DNA of 64,000 nt, taken from Oscheius dolichura (Eukaryota > Nematoda > Chromadorea > Rhabditida > Rhabditidae). The stretch spans positions 1,550,001-1,614,000 of the forward strand of contig OW051493.1 in the NCBI GenBank assembly GCA_932521035.1. Direction: 5' to 3'. The position numbers were made by a program, and so were the translations under genes. The notes beneath the pieces are model-generated. The model saw nothing but the letters and a program-made list of their open reading frames with translations, did not search any database and was not told the origin of the DNA. Positions 20,522 through 32,429 of the stretch are shown here, one piece after another (positions within the stretch are counted from its first letter, which is position 1; each line of letters begins with the position of its first letter).

Positions 20522-23452
20522 ATGTTTTGCCAGTAAGTAATCCTGTATTTATTCTAATATAAGCCCTGGACTTATAATTTTCAACCCCCCTCCCAGGGTG
20601 GGCTTATAATTTTCGGAACTCCCTAAATTTAACTGAAACTTCACAAAATCTATGTTTTTTTCTTCAATTTTCTAAAAAAATAAGAAATTTCTCTTGCTTT
20701 TCCAGCACTAACCGAGAAAATAAGGTAAAATCTGGTACCAGTGAACTTCACAGGAAAGCAGGGGTCCACTACGAAATAGAACCGTCGAAATAGAACCGAA
20801 ACCGTAATGAAAAAGAATTGTAACGAGTTAGAACCGATTCGAATTAGAATTGTAATGAAATAGAACTATAGTGAAATAGAACCTAAATCCTGTTGAGCAT
20901 TGTTGAAAAGCGAGTTCTATTTCGTTACAGTTCCATTTCTTGACAGTTCTATTTCGATACGAATTAGGGGGATTAAGGTTCTATTTCGTTACGGTTCTAT
21001 AAAAAACGGTTCTATTTGGTAGTGGACCCGAAAGCAGTTTCCAAATTCGATCTGATTTGACGATAATTTAACAACACAGGGTGGGGGGGGGGGGGGCTTA
21101 TAATAGAGAGTTGGCTTATATTAGAATAAATACGGAAATCCTGTCTTATTTCTTATAAAATAACTGTATGCAGAGTTACTGTAAGTTTGTACTCTATTCT
21201 GACTACACTGTTCTTCTCCGGTTCTACTCCTAATCCGATAAGCGGAATCTATGGATGGCTCCTCAGGCAAACTTGTATGGATGCGGTAAGCTCGGGGGAT
21301 TCTCGTGTGATAAAAAACTCATTTCTAGTTTGCTTACAGAACGGATTATTCAAATCCAGAAGGAATGACGGCTTGGATGCCTGTGCAGGAATTGGTTCCC
21401 CAATTGATGATTGGTGATCTTCTTGAATTTGAACCAGAGAAGGAAAATGGGCAAACACATTGGGCTATATATAAAAACGGAAGTGAAGGACAGCCACAGG
21501 TTGTTCATCTATGGAAAGCTCTGGATAAGTTTGAGGTTGGGGACATCGTTTTTCTATAACAGGGCTATAGTCCATTTCAAATGGAAAAACTTTCGCGTGA
21601 CGGGAATTCTTCGCGGCTTTCTTGAAAATTCAAAAATTTTGAATTTCATCAATTTCTCAATTTCCTTAGAATTGCCATATATTTTGGTATTCTTTATGTT
21701 TGTTAGGTAGATAAAAATGCGACGAAATGAATGCAATAAGAATGTGAGTCAAAAACAGGATAAAATACAGATAAAAAGGCATAAAGGGCCGTCCGTACGG
21801 ATCATCTGCGCAGTAAACGTGCCCAATCTAGAGCCGAATTATTTTTAAATACGCAGTTTTTCCATTTGAAAGGGACTATAGGCAGTTTTTTTATAGATCC
21901 GCCTTGACAACATCTACTACGTGGCTGCTGAAAGAAGAGCTCGTCGTAATAACAAATATGACAAAGACTTCAAGCCCCGAAGCACTGAAGAAATAATGGA
22001 ATGCTCAAGGAAAATGGTAAAACATTTCACATTCACAATAGGTAACCAAGCTTTTCAGCTGGGCTATACAAATTACAACCTTGTCGAAAATAACTGTGAG
22101 CATTTTGCCACCTTCTGTAGAAACGGAAGATCCATCAGCGCACAGGTATTAGAACGACGTTTATTCTCTATCAATCTTCTGGTGTGAATTACAGGCAAAC
22201 AAGGCAAAGATCGACTGGGCTGTCGTTCCAGCTCTTGGAGACACAGCTCTTAAATCTCTTGCACTCTTTCATCAGGTTGGACATAAACTTGGTTAAATTG
22301 CAGTGGTCTAGTGACATATAATACCAGTCGATTAATCGCATAAATTGTTACTTCCCCTTATAATAAATCTTTAAGCTTCTAGATAATTTCACTCTCCGTT
22401 CTCGGAAAATACAGAGAGATCTACACATGTGTACTTCAATTTCAGATTTTTCTACTCGGAAAGTAAAAAGATGTGATTGCCCCAGATTTATTTTCGCAAT
22501 GAAATTAAATCTTCTTCTTCTATGAAAAATCCCAATCCCGTGAACATACCGTAGTCTTCTCAGGGACCTATCTACCCCCCTCATATTATTCTTTATGGCT
22601 TCCTTCTGGCAATCTTTTTAATCTGCGTAATTTTCTTTGAAAACTTCCAATCTTTTTAATCCAGGAAAGTGTGTAGAGGGCTGAAAGGCTTCTTTTTCAT
22701 TCCCTGCGTTTAAAGTCACAGAGATGTCTATAAATGTTTAAATTTAAATTTTCTAATATTTCTAGCATTTTATACCTCTGGACAGCAACGGGTAACTTTT
22801 TTTTAAATAAACAGTCAAGGAATTTTTTTTTGATACAGTATGGAGATTTAAAAGTCTGCCGAATTTGGCTCAAATACAGCCAAAAATCAGATAAAAGAAA
22901 AAAAACGCAGATCAACTGCAGAAATTTCAAAAAATTCATTTTCCTGGGCTCGGACTGCAGGCGTTCGTAATTTGGCGGCCTCGTTGGATGCCTTTGAACG
23001 ACTTTTTCTCCTTATTCTGAGACTTTCACGAAATAAAAATTAGTGCATCGTGATCAGCGAGAAATTCTCAAAATTCTGAGACCTGGCCAGAAAACTCCCT
23101 GACTGTTCCTTTAAAGAAACTGTTTGAAATCTTTAAGATCTCTTTTCAGATACTTCAAGCAGGCCTGTTAGCAGCTCGCGATGATCCGGACATTGTTCCC
23201 TATGTGGGTTGGAGGCGTGTAGCTGCTGCTGTAGGCGTTGCCTGGGATAGAGTCATTACAGACCAGATTCTTACCGACATAGACCTCAAGTATTACAAAC
23301 ATTTTAAAGAAGAAAATAATAGTTTAGCATCTCATTTTGGTACAACGACTGTATTGAATCTCAAGCAGTGGGAAATACTATTGAAATGCAGGACTACGAC
23401 ATCATTCTTGAGTCGCCTTGCAGTGGATGTGAGTCGTTTTTTTTCTTGCTAG
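20522..23452 (+). CDS. LRAT/PLAAT-like (NlpC/P60 superfamily) protein
   Basis: Model with consistent phases: 20522-20532, 21174-21285, 21329-21547, 21897-22145, 22195-22275, 23150-23452; 324 aa. The LRAT signature is visible: ELVPQLMIGDLLEF, HWAIY (catalytic His), VVHLW (second His), then NLVENNCEHFATFCRNG with the catalytic Cys. Family members transfer acyl groups or act as lipases at membranes, and nematode members are often of unknown substrate. After the catalytic domain come about 120 residues with no recognised domain (AAAVGVAWDRVITDQ), perhaps amphipathic. The exon 3 donor (GTTTTT) is weak and chosen because it preserves frame and the expected GDI-IRLDN transition. Three introns contain MITEs. 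The tiny first exon is the least certain part. Confidence 0.72.
20548..21140. mobile_element. TIR element in LRAT-like gene intron 1 with a nested palindrome
   Basis: Outer ends TATTTATTCTAATATAAGCC and GGCTTATATTAGAATAAATA are perfect inverted repeats. Inside, 20757-21032 is a second inverted repeat built from GAAATAGAACC on the left and GGTTCTATTTC on the right, bounded by GTCCACTAC and GTAGTGGAC. A run of about 14 G lies near 21080. Confidence 0.8.
21563..21885. mobile_element. MITE with CTATAGTCC ends, LRAT-like gene intron 3
   Basis: GCTATAGTCCATTTCAAATG on the left and CATTTGAAAGGGACTATAG on the right, about 320 bp apart. Similar ends occur at 25612-25795 and 26766-26879. Confidence 0.7.
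22280..23149. other. Long intron with repeat copy
   Basis: Intron 5 of the LRAT-like gene. Apart from the repeat at 22900-23120 I see only AT-rich sequence without exons. Confidence 0.5.
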
Positions 23453-23721
23453 GGAAAAATACATAGAAAGGCAGACAATTTTATTTTAAAAACATGAGAA
23501 ATTCGCATTTTTTGGCTGTTTTGCCTTTTTAAAGAGCCTGTAGATCCTCATTTGAGATGGCATAAGGCTCTTGGGCCCCTTGGAAGGAAAATCTTGAGAA
23601 AATCTTGCAATTGTTGAAAACTTTCTTAAAAATTTCTCTTTTTTACGTATCTTTATTTAGCAATATCCTGTTTTAACAAGAAAAAAAGTATAACATATTG
23701 ATTTTTCAAGTATTTTCCCTC

Positions 23722-24015
23722 TTATCCATCTTTTTCCGAGAATTTAGCCACAAACTTCTCGTAGATCTTCTTGTGCTCATGAAAGGATTCAATAATTTCC
23801 TTGGCTAATGGATGTCCAGAACCGTAGACTTCATTTATAACGGCGAGAGCCTAAGAATTTCATGATTAGAGAGGAGATTCCTGCTGATTTTACCGTGTCT
23901 AAAGCCTCAACCGATTTCTTGAATCTTTCTCCATGAGTAGAATCCATTTGAAGAACCGCGCACTTTTCCAAAGATAGAAGATGAAGCGCGTATTGCACTT
24001 TATAGACACCACATT
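23722..24015 (-). CDS. Short helical ORF, possible 3' end of an unrecognised gene
   Basis: Two exons on the minus strand (23947 or further upstream to 23894, then 23850-23722) around a 43-nt intron with GTAAAATC donor and TTCTTAG acceptor. They encode a charged, helix-prone end (EALDTALAVINEVYG, EIIESFHEHKKIYEKF). The frame is open up to the acceptor at about 24015 (CGVYKVQYALHLLSLEKC), but the nearest upstream exon candidate (ending AGA-GTAAG near 24068) does not join in phase. It may start at the internal ATG at 23947 or be a degraded gene. Confidence 0.4.
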
Positions 24016-24745
24016 CTGGAAATAAATAAAATTACTGTATTATATAAGAAGGAAAACTTACTCTATGGCTTTTAATCTTATCGTGTGTGCAAAAATGTGT
24101 TGCTGTCGGGAGGAAGTTCCGTTGGTTACACTGATAGACGCAATCACAGCAGCTGATGTTTAAAGTTTACGCAACCTCTCATTTGGTCGCCTAACTGACA
24201 CCGAGAATCCTAACATTCTCATTTCCAGTCGTCTTTGTATTACTGTAGAAAATAAAAATATTGAATTTTTGATGTTTCTTGGACATTTTTTAACTTCTAA
24301 AAATCTCATTAGTCCATAACAGCAAACAAATTAAGAAAGAAAGTCAAAAAAATGAAGAAATAGGCGAAATTGAGACTAGAAGTGGTCCATTTGGTGAAAT
24401 TTTAAATATTTTTCTCTCTTTATTAATACATTTCTATGAAAAAATAAATTAGTTCCTCTTGTGAATTTCTTTCTACAAAATAAGGCAAACTTCCAAAACG
24501 CCCCTTTTAAAAAATTTGTGCATTGTCCTTAGATTCGTTAGTAGTTTTTTTCTCCGTTTTTCCTCCTCAAGAAGTTCAATTATTGCCCAATAGATTAGAG
24601 TCTGCTCTTCTTATCGGGCAATATCAGCCCTTTTGCCGCGTATTTGATGATTTTTCCTCGATTTTTATTCAACAGCATGACCAGCGCCGTCATTTGGTCC
24701 GGTTTCATTTGATGTTTAACCTCCCGCACAATTATTTTCTTTTAG
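24016..24745. other. Intergenic; ambiguous open frame 24523-24768
   Basis: Contains an 81-codon open stretch whose translation (e.g. FCRVFDDFSSIFIQQHDQ) looks protein-like, but it lacks an ATG and splice context and overlaps the start of the next gene. It might be a remnant of an upstream operon gene. Confidence 0.3.
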
Positions 24746-26623
24746 ATGATTCCTACAGCGCTAAATAGTGATCACAAAGTGTTGATTGGATGTCTTGTGG
24801 GATCATTTATCACCTATAATGTTTTTTTTTCTTCTGATTATTTATAAATTTCCTCTCAGACAGTGAAATATTTATGGAATCTTGCCAAGAAACGAGAAAA
24901 TATTGCCGATTTTGTACCAATTGGAACAATTAAAGAACTTTACATATTTCCGGCAAAGTCGTGCAAAGGAAAAAAGGCATTTTACTTTGCCTGCTATTAA
25001 TTTTTAATGTTTTCTAGGTCTTTTCTTTTTATTGTGGAAAGTTAGGGCCGAAATATGGAGAAATGGAAGATAGACAACTATTGGTATACGACGGAAATAC
25101 CGGAAAGTAGGTTCGAATCTTTGAATTTAATGTGAGGAATTCTAGTTTCTATACAATCAGACAAAAGCCCAAGATGGTATTGATAGATGTCAAAGTGGAA
25201 GACGATACGATTTCCGTTACTTTACCTGATGGACGCAATGCAAAAGCCGCGGTTTCAGCAATTCAAAAGAAAAGGGATATTCGCCCTATATAGTCGGTTT
25301 TCCCTTCATATAAATATTTCATCAAAGCTTTTAGTTTGCATAGAAATTCTAGACAAGATGGCCTAGATTGCGGTGATGATATTTCGGGGCTTCTTTCCGA
25401 TTACCTTGAGGAATCTAGTGAGTGAGGATTCACTGAGGATTTAGCAGAATAATTTCAAATTTGCAGACGTGCGAATGGCTCTATATGTCAGCGGTCTGCA
25501 TAATGAACGATTCTGTGTGACAAAATCCACCTGGTGGCAGAATACTCCAGTCCCCCAAAGGACGGATGAGGTTGGTTTTTATTCTTTGGCCCGAAGAAGA
25601 AGAAACAATTTCCAATATAGTCCATTTCCAACGGGAAAAGACAGCTGCTAAAAATTAATTCCTCGCTGCGGGAGCCTCAAAAATGGCTTATTTTTCAATA
25701 ATTTCGTGGAAAAACGATTAATCCCCCACTATTAAATTCAAAATAACTCAAATCCCGCCTTATTCTTTCGTTGGAGATGGACAATATAGCTCCCTTTTTG
25801 GAATTTTTTTATATTGAAAATGGTTGTGAGTAGGGCAAGAAATTTTCGCCAAATTATAGTGACAGATTAAAAAAGGGAAAAGATTCTTATCCTCTCAGCA
25901 AAAAACCACCTTTTCCTTTTGTTGGCCTTTAAATTTATTATTTATTTCCCGAAAAATTGTTAGTCGCTTACAGTAATCCACTTCAAATTTCAATCTGAAA
26001 ACTAGGCCCATAACTTCCTTCCATTTTTTACAGAGAGAATTTCAGATGACATTTGAAGATAATACTCCCTACATGATAATGACACAGTCGTCAATGAACG
26101 AATTAAATGCTAGACTCGCCCAAAAAGTACGCGTAAATTCTGAAAAAAAACATTGTACAACTGCTAGGTGGAAGCTCTCCAATTCCGTCCTGTCATACTC
26201 GTAGACCGTTGTCCAGCATTTGATGAAGATAAATGGGACGTGTTAAAGATCGGCGATGTGCAAATTCAATGCTACAAGCCGTGTGACCGGTAAGGAATCC
26301 TCCCATCTCTCTGTGTCAATTTTACTGTTCAGCTGTTTTGTAACTGTCGTCGACCCCGTTACCGGTAATAAACATCCAGAGAATGAGCCGCTAAAAACAC
26401 TCAGAGAGTAGGTTTTTCTATATTGACAGAAAATGTTTTCAGATTTCGCTTGGCTCCTGATGGCCCGCTAAGAACGCAATTTAAAGAATCGCCAATTTTA
26501 GGAGTGAACGGAGGGCTTATCAAAGAAGTTGGAGGACAGTAAACGAATATCACCAAACAATTTCAGGGCTATGTCCATGAGGGTCAAGTGGTTTATGCTC
26601 GATACAAGAAAGCCGCCTTCTAA
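24746..26623 (+). CDS. MOSC-domain protein, mARC-type molybdenum cofactor protein
   Basis: Eleven exons in phase: 24746-24820, 24860-24976, 25018-25106, 25146-25292, 25335-25417, 25467-25570, 26034-26126, 26168-26289, 26333-26407, 26443-26527, 26567-26623; 348 aa. The N-terminus is a membrane-anchor-like segment (VLIGCLVGSFITY), as in mitochondrial outer-membrane mARC. The MOSC N-terminal barrel shows IGTIKELYIFPAKSCKG and FYTIRQKPKMVLI; the MOSC core shows ALQFRPVILVDRC, W-DVLKIGDVQIQC, FVTVVDPVTG and the closing EGQVVYARYK. mARC enzymes reduce N-hydroxylated compounds using molybdopterin and cytochrome b5. The Cys at DRCF matches the expected Mo-ligand region. TTTTAG lies directly before the ATG, so SL trans-splicing is likely. 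Intron 2 appears to be GC-AG. AATAAA at about 26637. Confidence 0.9.
25612..25795. mobile_element. MITE of the CTATAGTCC family, mARC intron 6
   Basis: TATAGTCCATTTCCAACGG left end and a reversed CCGTTGGAGATGGACAATATAG-type right end. It explains part of the unusually long (463 nt) intron. Confidence 0.55.
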
Positions 26624-26765
26624 TTTGCCTGTACTGCTGAATAAATTTGAATAAATGGTGTTGGTCTTTGGCTTATTTTTATTTATTTATTCCCATTATT
26701 ATTGCGCTTTCAAGCGAGGAATTGGCTTATAGCCTTGGTAAATATCTGGGACACATTAGGTCTAG

Positions 26766-26879
26766 GGGAGCTACAGTCTGTTTCCAATGGGAAAGCCAAA
26801 AGAAAGGCGGGATTTTCGGGAAAACACTGAACAAAATTCAAAATCCCGCGAGCTTTTCCGGACGAAAGAGACTATAGCG
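26766..26879. mobile_element. Short MITE of the CTATAGTCC family
   Basis: CTACAGTCTGTTTCCAATGG at left, reversed TTCCGGACGAAAGAGACTAT at right, about 110 bp, downstream of the mARC gene. Confidence 0.5.
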
Positions 26880-26989
26880 TCCTCTTTTCAAAAAAGTGCC
26901 GACTGAGCCCTGTACCCAATTTGAGATTTTGGAGAACAGTGACCATTGTAATGCCGTGCATATATAGAGATTTGACCGTAAAATGCTCA

Positions 26990-27720
26990 AAATAATTTAC
27001 TAATAATGCTTCGTTGTTTGGTACCCGACCAAGTTTCCCTTATAACCGCGAAAGCGTCTCTCCCCTGTATCGGCCTGTCCCATCGGAAGAAGTTTCCCAG
27101 TTATAACAAACAGAGCCGACTTGTCCCTTATCAGCTGGCTTGTGCCCGCGTTAAATGTTCCGCAAAAAGAGAAGTTCATCCGAAGAGAAGTTCATCCACT
27201 ATCTCGTTTTCCCTTCTTTCCTACTTTCTTATTATCCTCGAATGTGAGAGGAACTGAACCCACTAATTTGCCACATAATTCCTTCATAAAAGCCCCCTCA
27301 CCCTCCTCCCATACTTTCTGGACTATCCGTGTTTATTCCATCGTGCCTGCCCATTTTTTGGTACCTTTGAAGAAGTAAAAGCCGCTGCAGTAATTTCCAG
27401 TGTCTGCTCAGAATAAATTCAAATTCCACGTTAGAGATTGATAAGGCTCAGCAGAAATCGATCAGAAACTTTTTATCACCGCGTCTTTGGCCAAATTCAG
27501 TCTTTCTCAACTTTAAAATCTGTGAAGCACCACTTCGAAAAAGACAATAAGACGGTACAACTGTTTTGGCAGCACCCATTCATTGGTTTCCAAAATCTGG
27601 CCAACGAGTGTGGTGCTGGTGCAACGCGACAGTGTGGGAAAGCATATCAGTGAGAAATTCAAGCAGCAGCAGACTTTTGACTCGGTCATTTCGCTCTCTA
27701 ACTTTCCTATCGAGCGCCGC
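26990..27720 (+). repeat. Segmental duplicate of 56755-57460
   Basis: Starts at ATTTACTAATAATGCTTCG in both places and stays near-identical for more than 600 bp. This copy has a 17-bp tandem duplication (AGAGAAGTTCATCCGA) that breaks the 120-codon open frame present at 56766-57128. It lies upstream of gene G and of gene H respectively, so it is probably the shared 5' region of that family. Confidence 0.85.
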
Positions 27721-29164
27721 GCGAAGCGAAACGAAACGACCGAAATCGAGATAAATACTCATTTTAAAAAAAAAATGCAAAAATGATGTTGGATCACGGG
27801 GTACTCGAACTTGGATAAGAAAAAAAGCCAAAAGTTTTCGTGAGGGTGGCTTATCCACAACAACAAGCAGACTCTCCTCTCCTGTCAAACAGCAAATCAA
27901 CTCTCCATTTCTGATTTCCAAACTGTTTTGCTTCATATCCTTACTATTCATTCTGTTTTAGATCGAAATCGAGCTGGTCTATAATGCCTTCTGGCCATCC
28001 AACGGATATAAACGAAAAGTCAAACCGAAATAATGGCGCCAGAAAAAACGTGGACACCAAGACTACTCAAGACAGAAACAGAATGCATGAAAAAGAGTAG
28101 GGTTTCAATACTATTTGGAAACTAATGTATATTCTAGCACATGCCATAACACAGGTGGCTTTGATGAAAAGAGAGGGAAACCCCCTCCACCTGACCGGCC
28201 TAGACTTTACGGGCAATGTAATGGAACTGTGACCACCGTTCAGAATTCACAGTAAGTGAGTTCCATTCAAGTTAATAGTTGTATTTCAGTGGAGGGAATG
28301 GGGCAGACGTAGTTATTGAATTCGTGAAGGTTCCCAACTGGTGGCCTGGTTCCAAGCAGGGCTCAAAACCACAAAACGAGTTAGTTTTTACAGAAAAACT
28401 TCAAGTGTCACATAATTTCATCTGTTTACAAACCAGTGCTTTTGGGGCATATGCGTTTATTTTTAACAGAGAAAAGCTTGAGAGAGCTTATAAAGATCCA
28501 CATTTCAGTCCAGATATTTCAACAAAGCTTTATATACCTAGAACAGATCATTTCAGTTGTGAGCATGCAAGTGATTTAGCAGTGTCCGCAACAGTGCTGA
28601 GTCCGCCTCAACATTATACAGCAAAGAGTGAAAGGTAGATTAATACTAAACCGCGGCTATAGAGAATATTTGAGCAAACGACAAGAATCAGTGAATAAAG
28701 TTGGACAGGGCCAAAATTCTGCACCATATCGTCCGATACGTAAAGAAACACAAGGTGGGATCGTGAGTTCCTCCTGCTTTTCACATTCTGACAGCCTCCC
28801 CTCTCACCAAAAACACAGTAAATCCAACGACGAGGGTTCTTCGGACAGGTTGAGCTTAGAAAAAAATATTGTACTTTTATCTCCGCAGAAATAGAGAGAG
28901 AGGCAGTGCGAGTGGCGAAACAGCGAAGAACAATAGTGAAAGCTTGAACTCCGAAGCCGATTCGTCGCAAAAAGCCGGCAATGAGGAGAGAAGCGCCAGC
29001 GGTCCTAATGGAAACCCGTGATTCCCATTATTTGTCTTTAAAAATGTTCACTTTTAGAAGCCATCAAGACGGTGGTTCTCTAAATTTTAAGAATTCTAAT
29101 CGCTCGAGAAGTGAATCGTTGGAATACAATTCGGTAGATCGGTATACTTATGTGCCTCACGGGG

Positions 29165-29390
29165 ATCACAAGGAACAAACGTAACGCAGCCTGTCTCTTT
29201 AGACGACGACATTCAGATGTGACCGAAACGGGTGGCTCCATCTGAAGAGCTCTATGTGGCAAAGTGGGGTTGAAGACTTTTGCAAAGACATTTCCAGTGC
29301 GGTGCTGGCGCAACTCGGCAGGGTGAGAAAGCATATCAGTGAGAAATTCAAGCAGCAGCAGACTTTTGACTCGATCATTTCGCTCTCTAA
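29165..29390 (+). repeat. Dispersed repeat R2 inside gene G
   Basis: Starts GGAACAAACGTAACGCAGCC. Also at 30530-30640 and, reversed, at 55490-55625. The end region (CAAGCAGCAGCAGACTTTTG) recurs at 27660 and 57410. Confidence 0.65.
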
Positions 29391-31635
29391 CTTTTCTATT
29401 TATCCCTTTATTCCTATTTAGACTAAACAAGAATTGGTTACAATGTCCTATGTTTGTTCTGTGTGTAAAGAACGAATAGGTTCGATGAAATGCAATCATT
29501 ATGTATAGATGGCGCAATATTGTTGATATCATGGCCCCTGTTTAGACTCACCAAGCAAGAACTAACCAAACCCCCAACACGAACACTTCCGGGAATAGTA
29601 GCAAAAGTGGAAATGCTGGAAATAACTCAAGGTGAGCACGTATTACCATAAAAACGGAAAACAGATCGACCAGTGGAATTCAAGGAAACACGTATGATGG
29701 AAAAACGCGTAAATTAGACGGAGACCCTCCTATTAATAGCAAATACAACGGAAGATTAACTATAAGAAATGTCGACAATCCAAGGTACGAGAGAACAGTC
29801 CTAATTCTCAATGTTTTATAGTGAACGTGGGGGGCACAACGCCGCGAATATAAAAATTGTGACTCCCTGTAAAGACGAGAGCAGACAAGCAGAGTCGAAC
29901 AGGTTAGTTTTATAAAGGTGGTGCTTGATTTGATAGAATTTTAAAAGTAAAGGACGCATCGAATGCATCGAAGTATTTTTACCACGCATATTCATTTGTT
30001 TTCGAATCCCAGAGCAGCAGAGGGGTGTTCGACGAGACAGTTGAAGCCTTGAAAAAAAAGAAAGCATCCTTGTCGTATCTACCCTTCCTACGTATAGATT
30101 AGACGTCTGTTTATCGTAGTATATTTCAGTCATGTTTCGAAGTCAGGAAGAGGTCGATCACCTCCACCGACGACGACAGCCGCTCGTCCACAACAGACAA
30201 ATATAGAGATGAAAAAGTAGGCGGGTGTTAGCCCGTAAACAAAGACACATTCCAGAACGGATGACGGAAAAGTAAAAATTACGCCGGAGAAAACCGACAA
30301 CGTGGCTCAAATTCATAAAAAAGGGAATGGTTCTGATTCGAGCAGATCTAATGACGAGGGCCCGCTTGAACAGTTGAGATATCACGGTAACTTTATAAGT
30401 AATTCAGCAGAAACAAGCTGAATAGTGGCGAGACAGCCCACAATAAGGAACGTTTGGACACTCCAAGTGACCACTTGCCACCAACAGTCGCCAACAAGCC
30501 TACTGCCCCTACAGGCGATGATCCTGCAAAGGAACAAACGTAACGCAGCCTGTCTCTTTAAACGAAGACATTCAGATGTGACGACGGGTCGCTCCATCGG
30601 AATAGCTCTATGTGGCAAAGTGGGTCTGAAGACTCTTACGTGGTCTATAGACCGCACGAAAAGCCAATTCCTAAAAGTACGACTGAGCAACTCAAAGGGA
30701 TGGGCTCTTTCGTGCTCTATAGACCGCACGAAGAAAATCCAATTCAAAAAAGCACGACCGAGCAACTCAAAAGGATGGGGTTAGTCGTATTATAGGTATT
30801 TCGAATTGTCTTTAGACTAAATCATGATCCCCGGGGAGCACTAAGGAAGCACTACGCTACTCTCGTGCATAAGATGGACTCTACTGGAAATACGAAAGAG
30901 GGGGCCAGTAGGTAAGTGAAAGCTGTAGATGATGACCGGACGATAAAAGTTTAGACCACTAGAGACGGCGGAACGGGTTCCTGCCCAGAAAGCAAAGGAC
31001 ATCTTGAGCGAAAAGCAGACAGAACAAATGGTAACTATCACGGCGAAGCCCCTGATCGAACTAGTTCGGAATCATCTGGTGAATATGCAACATACAGAGG
31101 AATACATGAAACAGGTTTGTTTTTTCAGCGTACCCAATTTTATTGATTTCAGGTCAAAGGCATACAAAACTGCACGTCTAATTTACAATACCAGGTCACC
31201 AAGAAGATTGTGGGTATTTTAAATTACACAGAAACGAAGATTTAGGTCATCCTAGAGTTCAGAAAGCGGGCGAAGCCGCGCACCGTGTGCAAATCTCCGA
31301 AATGTACCATCTGGCAAAAGAGACCGAATGAATGGACACCTGACTACCGGATATGCCATGATGAAGGGGATACAGACACGTCTCCCGTGCCTTTTTCCAC
31401 AAAGAATTGGTCTTACTGTATGGCTTGTGGCTGTCATAAGAAGAACCATGAGCATCAGCTATATCAAAGTGAGACGAGGGCGGAAGAGGTAAAATAGTCA
31501 ACGGGGAAATAATGAGACTATCGATGGTGGATAAACGGGCTCGATATGAACTGGAAGACGTCGCTCAGAGGGCAGAAAATGTGAAGAAAGTTCTAGAAGA
31601 GGAACAGGAGAAGGTACCGTCTTTCCCATGCAAAG

Positions 31636-31830
31636 AGCCACGTAACATATCCCCCGTCAAAGTTTGTAGGGCTACAGATTTTTTGCCGGGTCGGTTGAGC
31701 TGTGACTGGGTTCATTAGAATCGTCTTTTCGTGCTCTCCAACTAGGTCTTTGAATTTTTGAAATCGACCAAGAAATGGCCGAGATACGGACACAAACACC
31801 CGACACGCCCGTCTAAAAGCGGGCGCGCCT
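31636..31830 (+). repeat. Dispersed repeat R1, copy 3, in a gene G intron
   Basis: Carries the R1 core phrases and lies between the coiled-coil exons. Confidence 0.75.
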
Positions 31831-32429
31831 GAAATTTTGTGTTTTGCCCTTCCTAACAAAACGCCGTCTTTTAGGATAAACAGCTGGAACTTGAACACGA
31901 CTTGATCCGCGATTTCTGCGCCGAGGCGGCTGTATTCCTCCTGAAAAACTCAGCAGAGGACCCATACCTTCTACAGATCCAAAATATGGTCACTGATGAG
32001 GTTAATCGGCCTCTTATTTTCATATTCTCGATTCAGGAGACTAAAATGAAGCTTGGAGAAGTCGCTGATATGTACTATGGGCTGTTGGCCTTTTTGGAAC
32101 AATATAAGGAAAAGGTATGGCCAATTTCCAATAGATATTCCCAATATTTTCGCAAAAGTCGAGTGGGTCCTCTAATTCTGGGAATAGCCGTTGGAAATGT
32201 GTCTTATCTAATCCCGCAGCGCAGGAAAAGTTCCATATTTCAGGTGAAAAAAGTACAGGAAGATATTCAGGAAGGGAGAAGGAGTCCAGTGGTGGCTTAC
32301 GAGGTATAGTACCCTTTATATAGATACAAATCTCTTTAGCTGATGCACAAAATGGACAGCTTGACCCTTCAGCCGCATTGTGGAGAACAAGTGAAGCGGC
32401 TGAGGGCAATTTGCCGGGATCATATCAAA

